A stretch of 20,720 bases of DNA, from assembly GCA_034659855.1 (NCBI GenBank), contig JAYEIA010000341.1:1-20720 (forward strand), given 5' to 3'. The notes under the pieces are model-generated. The model did not search any database. It saw only the letters and a program-made list of their open reading frames with translations, and was not told where the DNA came from. The translations under genes were made by a program, and so were the position numbers. Numbering within the stretch: the stretch's first letter is position 1; the number at the start of each line of letters is the position of its first letter. The stretch comes from JAYEIA01 sp034659855. Lineage in GTDB: Bacteria; Bacteroidota; Bacteroidia; Bacteroidales; JAADGE01. Shown piece after piece: positions 15,622 through 20,720 of this stretch.

Positions 15622-16488
15622 ATGAAGAAAGCCATCGCCGTAGTATTTGTTTTATTTCAGTTTATATCAGCCAATGCACAGGTTCCTCTGAAAACAAACG
15701 GAACAGCATACACTATAGGTCGTCAGAAAGCTGAGATAAATTTATTTCAAAACGGTCGGTACGGTATCAATCAAAACAATGAATTACTGGCTCATCCCGT
15801 CGCCGTGTTTATTATGCCTCATATTCACTTAAAACACGAATGGCTCAAGTTTAACCTGCTGACCAAAAAATTTATATTCTCATCAAAACACGGCTTATAC
15901 TACCCTACTTTGGCGTTGAATTTTTCAAGAACTCAACCGTGGTTACCGCAACAATACAGACCGGAAGAATCTTCTCCGCAGGCCATAGGCTTTCAAAACG
16001 AGTTGCTTTTGAGTACTCTTTTGCAGGAAGCCGGCCACTGCTCGCCACCCGACCATTTGCTGACTTTAAAGCTGGGCGCAAAGTATGCATACAGTATAGA
16101 CACGAGCTTGCATCCTCTCATCAATAAAGCTGTTTTTTTCAGAGAGACTTCCGTTATTAATCCGGAATTGAATTGGTATGCCGGAGTCGCCGGTACAGGA
16201 CATATAACGAATTTCCTTAACTATTCGGCTGATCTTGTTTTTCATGCCCATAAGTTAACTGTTGAGCAGTTTTCGGTTGAAAGCAAACTTGGGCTGTACG
16301 GCTATTTCAACGATAAGCTTTCTGCTCTGCTCGGGCTAAAGCTCATCTACTCCAATGAGTTGTTTAATCAGGCTTTTAGTTTTTACCCTTGGCTAAATAT
16401 AGCCTACCAATTCAGATTTAAAAAGAGCAAGAAAAAAGAAGACGGCTTATTTAAGCGGGATCGTTTTAATTTTCAAAATGCTCGATAG
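15622..16488 (+). CDS. exported, probably outer-membrane barrel protein of unknown function
   Basis: I do not recognise the family. A signal peptide is clear (residues 1-19, ending ISANA before Q). The mature part (about 269 aa) shows alternating polar and hydrophobic strands with many aromatics, for example KLGAKYAYSIDTSL, AGVAGTGHITNFLNYSADLVFHAHKL, and VESKLGLYGYFNDKLSALLGLKLIYS, as in small outer-membrane barrels of Bacteroidota. SKHGLYYPTLALNFSRTQPW near residue 90 may be a surface loop. The tail (KKSKKKEDGLFKRDRF) is basic and does not end in an aromatic residue, which is unusual for a barrel. The ATG at 15622 is preceded immediately by the foldback element. Alone on its strand here. 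Location likely, function unknown. Confidence 0.72.
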   Translation: MKKAIAVVFVLFQFISANAQVPLKTNGTAYTIGRQKAEINLFQNGRYGINQNNELLAHPVAVFIMPHIHLKHEWLKFNLLTKKFIFSSKHGLYYPTLALNFSRTQPWLPQQYRPEESSPQAIGFQNELLLSTLLQEAGHCSPPDHLLTLKLGAKYAYSIDTSLHPLINKAVFFRETSVINPELNWYAGVAGTGHITNFLNYSADLVFHAHKLTVEQFSVESKLGLYGYFNDKLSALLGLKLIYSNELFNQAFSFYPWLNIAYQFRFKKSKKKEDGLFKRDRFNFQNAR

Positions 16489-16767
16489 CAGACTTCGTCT
16501 ATTTTAATATATTAAATGGCTGTACTCCTTTAATATAAAGACTGCTATATGATTTTGCGATATAATTGGGTGCGGATATTATTTGCGAAAATACAAGCAC
16601 TTGATAGTAAGATAGATGCGGTATATATGAATTGGTTTAAAAATTTGTTTTGTCAGGTATTCAGGCATTTGCAATTATACACAATGTCCATTTTTTTTAT
16701 CTTAAAACAGACGAAATCCGGATAGTCAAAATAACCGGGATTCTGCCTTTCATTATAACTTTTTCAG
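16489..16767. other. 279-bp convergent spacer
   Basis: Between the barrel-like gene (+) and ispD (-). A small hairpin AGAC-TTC-GTCT (16490-16500) follows the first stop and is trailed by ATTTTAAT, a weak terminator at best. AATCCGG and CCGGGATT near 16715-16742 form another imperfect stem without a T-run. Nothing else was recognised. Confidence 0.35.
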
Positions 16768-17451
16768 CTATTGAGTATAAAGCAAAGACTCGGCATATCC
16801 CATATCAGAAGGATAGGTAATTTTTACATTTTCTCTGTTACCCGAACAAAGAAAAATTTTCTGTCCCATATTTTCTACAACTGAGGCGTCGTCGGTAAAT
16901 TGCTCCGAATATTCTTGAGAATAAGCCTTATGTAAAATCTCGGCTCTGAATACTTGCGGGGTTTGTACTTCTTTGTATTGCTCTCTGTTAACGGCTTTAC
17001 TCCCCTCCCCTTTTATTTTTCGTATAGAAAACGGAATATCACAAATCGGTACGGCCGAACCGTATTTTTTTGCCGTGCGGAATGCTTCCGAAATAGTTTG
17101 CCCGGAGACCAAGGGGCGAACACCGTCGTGTACAGCAATAAGGCCCGTACCGGCAGTTCCTCGCAGTGCATTTTTTATAGAGTGAAATCTTGTTTTTCCG
17201 CCGGCAACAATCGTTAGGTCATGAGTAAATTGATAGTTCTCACAAAGCTTTCCCCAGTTTTCAAACTCACTTTCGGGTAAACTCATTACAATTTGCATGG
17301 AAGCATCATAGGCCAAAAACCGTTCAATGGTATGCATCAAAATTGGTTTTGAACCTATAACGGCAAACTGTTTAGGGATGGCCACTTTCATTCGCTTTCC
17401 GTAACCACCCGCCGTAATAATTGTAAAGTTTTCTTGTCTTTTTTCTATCAT
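16768..17451 (-). CDS. ispD: 2-C-methyl-D-erythritol 4-phosphate cytidylyltransferase
   Basis: Third step of the non-mevalonate (MEP) isoprenoid pathway: joins CTP and 2-C-methyl-D-erythritol 4-phosphate to give CDP-ME; cytosolic. The nucleotide-binding loop ITAGGYGKRM spans residues 12-21, followed by PKQFAVIGSKPILMHTIERF. AVHDGVRPLV is the metal/CTP region, QTPQVFRAEIL the substrate-binding motif, and FTDDASVVEN the C-terminal hallmark. The length (227 aa) is usual. The loop reads TAGGYGKRM where many homologues have AAGxGxRM, a conservative change. ATG at 17451. It is not linked to ispF, with which it is often fused or adjacent elsewhere. It implies that this organism uses the MEP route. 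Confidence 0.94.
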   Translation of the reverse strand: MIEKRQENFTIITAGGYGKRMKVAIPKQFAVIGSKPILMHTIERFLAYDASMQIVMSLPESEFENWGKLCENYQFTHDLTIVAGGKTRFHSIKNALRGTAGTGLIAVHDGVRPLVSGQTISEAFRTAKKYGSAVPICDIPFSIRKIKGEGSKAVNREQYKEVQTPQVFRAEILHKAYSQEYSEQFTDDASVVENMGQKIFLCSGNRENVKITYPSDMGYAESLLYTQ

Positions 17452-17564
17452 TTTTTACATTAGTGAATTTTTTAATTTACATTTATCCTTGCAAAGTCGC
17501 TCATATACTATTAGTTGTCAGATAGTTAACCGTTTTAATATTTATAATCAATTCTCTCCCTACA

Positions 17565-17572
17565 CAAATGTA
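17565..17572 (-). promoter_or_regulatory. possible -7 box (TACATTTG) of ispD
   Basis: Exact TAnnTTTG on the minus strand with a TTG 16 bp further upstream (17589-17591), giving a leader of about 110 nt to the ispD ATG. Confidence 0.4.
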
Positions 17573-17653
17573 AACTTTTAAGATGTCTCAAAAAATTAAA
17601 TTTCCGTCAACTGACAGACAACAGCAGGATTTGTCGTCTTGTTTCAGAAAAAG

Positions 17654-17695
17654 AAAAAACGTATGAATAATTCGGGTTATAATATTTTTCCGTAC
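17654..17695 (+). repeat. structured repeat, copy 2
   Basis: Begins AAAAAACGTATGAATAATTC and matches copy 1 (15357) at about 25 of 32 positions. GTA (17661-17663) pairs with TAC (17693-17695), and CGGG (17673-17676) with TCCG (17689-17692). Two of the differences from copy 1 preserve pairing. Confidence 0.5.
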
Positions 17696-17820
17696 AAACG
17701 CCGCATTATTCTATTAAACAGTACAGCCCATTCTCAGCGAGTTAATTTTGGCTATAGTTCAGAATAGCGGTGTTATTTTGAATATGATGATTATAAGGTT
17801 TTTACAAGATAATATTCAAA

Positions 17821-17873
17821 TTTTCGGAGGTTGAGCATGTTGTTTGCAAAACAACATGCTCAACCTCCGAAAA
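17821..17873. repeat. perfect palindrome, 25-bp arms, 3-nt loop
   Basis: The left arm 17821-17845 starts TTTTCGGAGGTTGAGCATG and the right arm 17849-17873 ends CATGCTCAACCTCCGAAAA. They are perfect complements around GCA. Bases 17843-17873 recur at 7971-8000 with one deletion and one substitution. It lies about 90 bp upstream of the fcl -7 box. No T-run beyond four bases on either side. A dispersed palindromic repeat in very good condition. Confidence 0.85.
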
Positions 17874-17964
17874 AGCAACGTCATTTTAAACTATAGCCTT
17901 AATTTTTTATTCATTTTTCGTGTGAAATCCGGAAGTCAAACTTTTCCTGTTTCTAAAACTTCAT

Positions 17965-17972
17965 TACATTTG
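17965..17972 (+). promoter_or_regulatory. -7 box (TACATTTG) of fcl
   Basis: Exact TAnnTTTG 22 bp before the ATG at 17994. It implies a short leader and excludes the longer upstream reading frame. No clear -33 TTG. Confidence 0.45.
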
Positions 17973-17993
17973 TCACGAGAAAATATTTCAACT

Positions 17994-19106
17994 ATGACAA
18001 AAGATTCAAAAATATATGTTGCCGGTCACCGAGGTTTGGTTGGCTCGGCCATTGTAAATGCACTAAAACAAAAAGGGTACAAAAATTTTGTTTTTACCCC
18101 CCACGCCGACTTTGATTTGAGGAATCAAAAAACAGTTCAAGATTTTTTTTCAAAAGAAAAACCTGACTATGTTTTTTTGGCTGCGGCAAAAGTTGGCGGA
18201 ATTCTTGCCAATACGACTTACCGCGCTGATTTTATCTACGATAATCTTCAAATTCAAAATAATATTATTCATCAAGCTTATGTAAATAATGTCAAAAAGC
18301 TGATATTCCTCGGAAGCTCATGCATTTATCCCAAGGAGAGCCCACAACCCATGCGTGAAGATTATTTGCTGACCGATAGTTTAGAATATACCAATGAACC
18401 CTATGCTATAGCTAAAATTGCAGGCATTAAGTTGTGCGAAAGCTTTAATTTACAATACGGTACCGACTTTATTTCGGTTATGCCCACAAACTTATACGGC
18501 AGAAATGACAATTTTGATTTGGAAAAATCTCATGTTTTGCCGGCTCTTATTCGCAAATTACATTTGGCCAAAGCTCTCTCTGAAATTGATTTTGCCGGAA
18601 TTAGAAAAGATATTTCGCACCGGCCCGTTTCCGGTATTGATGCATCGTCCTCGAATGAAGAAATTACCCGACGATTGAATGATTTCGGAATAAGCCCTGA
18701 AGCTCTTACAATATGGGGAACCGGAAAACCTCGCAGAGAGTTTCTACATGCCGACGACCTCGGAAATGCCGTGGTTGAGCTGGGCGAAAAGCTGAGTTTT
18801 AAAGATATTCTGAAAGCAAAATTTAACATTTCTAAGCCCGAGTTTCCCATAACAAAGTCGGAAGTCAGAAATACTCACATAAATCTTGGCACCGGAAAAG
18901 ATATTTCCATCGGAGAATTGGCTGAACTTATAAAAACAGAGGTTGTTGATTATAAAGGTCGGATATTTACCAATCCGGAAAAACCGGACGGAACATTTCA
19001 AAAATTATTGGATGTAAGTGTCGCAGAAAATTACGGCATTAAAGCAAAGATTTCTCTGAAGGAAGGGCTTAGGCAGACTTATGCCCATTATTGCCGATAT
19101 GAATAA
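17994..19106 (+). CDS. fcl: GDP-L-fucose synthase
   Basis: Converts GDP-4-keto-6-deoxy-D-mannose to GDP-L-fucose by 3,5-epimerisation and NADPH reduction; cytosolic, supplying fucose for surface glycans. The NADP-binding motif GHRGLVGSA begins at residue 11. The catalytic residues fall at S108 (in GSSCIYP), Y137 and K141 (EPYAIAK), which is within one residue of the E. coli enzyme numbering and so supports the start at 17994. An insertion (about residues 196-232, HRPVSGIDASSSNEEITRRL) is typical of Bacteroidota. A second stretch near residues 270-285 (KFNISKPEFPITKSEVRNT) seems longer than usual. The partner enzyme, GDP-mannose 4,6-dehydratase (gmd), is not in this window. The stop is followed after two bases by the repeat shared with comF. 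Confidence 0.95.
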   Translation: MTKDSKIYVAGHRGLVGSAIVNALKQKGYKNFVFTPHADFDLRNQKTVQDFFSKEKPDYVFLAAAKVGGILANTTYRADFIYDNLQIQNNIIHQAYVNNVKKLIFLGSSCIYPKESPQPMREDYLLTDSLEYTNEPYAIAKIAGIKLCESFNLQYGTDFISVMPTNLYGRNDNFDLEKSHVLPALIRKLHLAKALSEIDFAGIRKDISHRPVSGIDASSSNEEITRRLNDFGISPEALTIWGTGKPRREFLHADDLGNAVVELGEKLSFKDILKAKFNISKPEFPITKSEVRNTHINLGTGKDISIGELAELIKTEVVDYKGRIFTNPEKPDGTFQKLLDVSVAENYGIKAKISLKEGLRQTYAHYCRYE

Positions 19107-19108
19107 CT

Positions 19109-19167
19109 AAGTGCTTGTTCCTAAATAACTTCGTTTAAAACTGTCAATTTATTTCATCACAAGCCTA
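19109..19167. repeat. palindromic element, copy 3, filling the fcl-comF gap
   Basis: Occupies nearly the whole space between two convergent genes (fcl stop at 19106; comF stop codon at 19165-19167). AGTGCTTGT and AAATAA on the left face TTTATTT and ACAAGCCT on the right, forming a bulged stem. Bases 19123-19162 equal 10919-10958 exactly. Its CTA edge supplies the TAG stop of comF. It may work as a bidirectional 3'-end hairpin. Confidence 0.8.
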
Positions 19168-19872
19168 AGACCCTGCGATACCAAGCGTTGCCACCGATAC
19201 TTTAGCGCCGGGAACTTTTAAAATTTCTTCGGCACAGGCGGCCAAAGTAGAGCCTGTTGTTACTACATCATCAACCAACAATAGGTGTTTCCCCTCAAAA
19301 TCTCCGGGGTTTTTTACATGAAAAACTGAATTTACATTCTCTCGACGCTCCGACAAGTTTTTTTTCGTTTGAGTTTCCGTATTGACTGTTCGTACTAAGT
19401 TTTTAAAATCATAACTTTTATCCATAGTAGCAGCCATTCCCAAGATGATCTGTTCCGATTGATTAAACCCGCGCTTGAGTTTCTTTAAAGGGTGCAAAGG
19501 CACCGGAACCAACAAATCAACCGCAGCGAAAAGGGAATCTTTTATTTCTGCACCAAAATGCTCGCCCAAACTCACGGCCAAGTGTTTCTTTCCTTTGTAT
19601 TTGAGGTCGTGGATAAGTTTTCGGTAGCTGCTCCCCTTATTAAAATAAAAAAATGAGGTCGCATAATCTATAGGGATCAACCCCCTAAAAAGCTCTTCAG
19701 TACTATTCTCCGTGTACTCATGATTTTTTGTTCGCGGCAGGTTATAAAGACAGTCGGTGCAGATCACAGATTCTCCCACACTTAGCCTTTTACTGCATGC
19801 TTCGCAAGTATTTGGGAAAAATAATTCAAAAAAAGAATTAATGTAAGTTTTTACTAAATGTGATTTTTTCAA
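19165..19872 (-). CDS. ComF-family phosphoribosyltransferase-like protein
   Basis: ComF-type protein (235 aa). Members carry an N-terminal zinc finger and a type I phosphoribosyltransferase fold; some are required for DNA uptake in competent bacteria, but the role in Bacteroidota is unproven. Zinc ligands C23/C26 (CEAC) and C38/C41 (CTDC) are present. The PRPP-binding loop LLLVDDVVTTGST is near residue 200, after the ComF signature VPVPLHPLKKLKRGFNQSEQI. The start is TTG at 19872: an in-frame stop lies two codons upstream and no ATG or GTG precedes the zinc finger. A -7 box on this strand is at 19934-19941. The stop codon TAG comes from the repeated element between it and fcl. Confidence 0.87.
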   Translation of the reverse strand: MKKSHLVKTYINSFFELFFPNTCEACSKRLSVGESVICTDCLYNLPRTKNHEYTENSTEELFRGLIPIDYATSFFYFNKGSSYRKLIHDLKYKGKKHLAVSLGEHFGAEIKDSLFAAVDLLVPVPLHPLKKLKRGFNQSEQIILGMAATMDKSYDFKNLVRTVNTETQTKKNLSERRENVNSVFHVKNPGDFEGKHLLLVDDVVTTGSTLAACAEEILKVPGAKVSVATLGIAGS

Positions 19873-19882
19873 ATTTTAATTT

Positions 19883-19890
19883 TAATTTTG
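19883..19890 (+). promoter_or_regulatory. possible -7 box (TAATTTTG) of the SPOR lipoprotein
   Basis: Exact TAnnTTTG, about 60 bp before the ATG at 19950. The spacer is very AT-rich, so a chance match is possible. Confidence 0.3.
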
Positions 19891-19933
19891 TATTAATATT
19901 AATACATTTACTATTTAATTGCTAATTATCAAC

Positions 19934-19941
19934 CAAATATA
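19934..19941 (-). promoter_or_regulatory. possible -7 box (TATATTTG) of comF
   Basis: Exact TAnnTTTG on the minus strand, about 60 bp upstream of the TTG start. It would overlap divergently with the promoter of the lipoprotein gene. Confidence 0.3.
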
Positions 19942-19949
19942 CAATTTTT

Positions 19950-20525
19950 ATGAAGAATATTACTCTTTTTTTTGCCCTTGTTTTCTTTTTTGCCACACTT
20001 TTCTCATGTAATGCAAAACAAGAAAAATCTACAGAGACAGAAGATGATACTGAAAGTATTATGAATTATGAAGAATATGATACAGAAAATGATACCAACG
20101 AAATTATTGAAGAAGATTCTGTTGAAAACAAGGCCGTTACAACTGATACTCTGACCGTAGAGAAAGAAGCGAAAAAGGAACCCGTCATGGAAGAAAAAGA
20201 AGACGGAACACTAAAAAAAGTAGAAGATAGGGAGATTGAAAAAGCTGAAGAAGAACAGAAAAAAGCAACTAAAAAAGTTCATGTTAAGAAATTCTATGTT
20301 ATTGCCGGCAGCTTTCAAGAGATTAGCAATGCTGTAGATTTACGAGCTTATTTTAAAACTAAAGGGTATCCGGCCATGGTACTTTATCCCTACCAAGGAT
20401 ACAACCGAGTAGCAGTAAAGTCGTTCTCGACAAGAAACGGTGCCGAAACCGAAATACGAAAAGTGCGCCAAATGCACTTAAGCTATAAAGACGAAGCCAT
20501 TAATTATTGGCTGCTCTGGAGATAA
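19950..20525 (+). CDS. SPOR-domain lipoprotein
   Basis: Envelope lipoprotein (191 aa) with a C-terminal SPOR domain, a fold that binds glycan strands lacking stem peptides at the division septum. The signal peptide is lipoprotein type, with the acylated cysteine at C20 (ATLFSC). Residues 25-105 form a low-complexity linker rich in Glu, Asp, Thr and Lys that probably spans the periplasm. The SPOR domain runs from about 109 to 191 (KKFYVIAGSFQEISNAVDL, then YNRVAVKSF). A role in division or cell-wall remodelling is inferred from the domain alone. The ATG at 19950 is well supported by the signal peptide. Monocistronic and divergent from comF. Confidence 0.9.
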   Translation: MKNITLFFALVFFFATLFSCNAKQEKSTETEDDTESIMNYEEYDTENDTNEIIEEDSVENKAVTTDTLTVEKEAKKEPVMEEKEDGTLKKVEDREIEKAEEEQKKATKKVHVKKFYVIAGSFQEISNAVDLRAYFKTKGYPAMVLYPYQGYNRVAVKSFSTRNGAETEIRKVRQMHLSYKDEAINYWLLWR

Positions 20526-20552
20526 TTTTTAGAGAGTATTCCTATTTACCGA

Positions 20553-20581
20553 AAATGTGCCTTACGGCGGTTTTTTTGTTT
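20553..20581 (+). terminator. possible terminator after the SPOR lipoprotein
   Basis: A T-rich run follows GCCTTACGGCGG about 35 bp after the stop, but the visible stem (GCC/GGC) is only three pairs. Weak; the T-run is the main argument. Confidence 0.25.
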
Positions 20582-20720
20582 TTTGTGTAGTCGCAGGCAG
20601 ATCAGAAAGCAAAAAAAGGACTGACATCAAACCGCTGTTGTAGGCTTAGTGTTTCTAATTGTTCTTTGTTGCTTAATAAATATTGCATAAAATTAAAACC
20701 CATTATAGATTAAATTATTC

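Larger units (their letters stand above)
17452..17993. other. 542-bp divergent spacer between ispD and fcl
   Basis: No gene. It holds a -7 box for ispD (17565-17572), a structured repeat copy (17654-17695), a perfect 25-bp-arm hairpin (17821-17873) and a -7 box for fcl (17965-17972). An open frame continuous with fcl reaches back to 17844 but starts inside the hairpin and is not considered coding. Confidence 0.6.

Noticed and set aside
17844..17993. Upstream extension of the fcl reading frame by 50 codons
   Set aside because: It begins inside the perfect hairpin and spans the TACATTTG box; the shorter start places the catalytic residues at the expected numbering.
20602..20703. 33-codon minus-strand frame beginning MGFNFMQYLLSNKEQ
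   Set aside because: No ribosome binding site, promoter or family resemblance; too short to support as a gene at the window edge.

Overview
The window looks like chromosomal DNA of a Bacteroidota (Bacteroidetes) bacterium, most probably Bacteroidales or a relative. The evidence is the AT-rich composition, the 7-bp-box type TAnnTTTG found upstream of most genes, and the gene families: a Wzi/RemB-like barrel, a single-chain GcvP, a K+-dependent membrane pyrophosphatase, a SPOR lipoprotein, and a GDP-fucose synthase with the Bacteroidota-type insertion. No tRNA, rRNA, CRISPR array, transposase, integrase or phage gene was seen.

Layout, left to right. A polyprenyl-phosphate sugar transferase (-) is divergent from pcm (+). 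A glyoxalase II-like metallo-hydrolase (+) converges on a GNAT acetyltransferase (-) across a strong bidirectional terminator. An exported protein of unknown function (-) is divergent from gcvP (+). hppA (-) follows, after a 619-bp spacer rich in palindromes. Next come a two-gene operon on the minus strand (WecA/MraY-like transferase, then a Wzi/RemB-like outer-membrane protein), an NAD-dependent epimerase/reductase (+), an exported barrel-like protein of unknown function (+), ispD (-), fcl (+), a ComF-family phosphoribosyltransferase (-) and a SPOR-domain lipoprotein (+).

Four genes fit one theme, surface polysaccharide: the sugar transferase and the WecA-like enzyme can both prime glycan synthesis on undecaprenyl phosphate, Fcl makes GDP-L-fucose, and the Wzi-like barrel suits capsule attachment or surface organisation. 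The rest is housekeeping (protein repair, glycine cleavage, energy coupling, isoprenoid synthesis, envelope). Most genes appear to be transcribed singly.

The unusual content lies between the genes. The spacers hold several palindromic or repeated elements: a 181-bp ungapped foldback; a ~58-bp element in three copies, two sharing 40 identical bases and supplying the TAG stop codon of two unrelated genes; a 25-bp-arm perfect hairpin whose sequence recurs in a degenerate composite 9.8 kb away; a pair of hairpins with compensatory base changes; and an array of hexamers at 10-11 bp spacing between divergent genes. No protein-coding novel system is evident; these non-coding elements are the best candidates for something undescribed. 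All symmetry counts were made by eye and no database was consulted.
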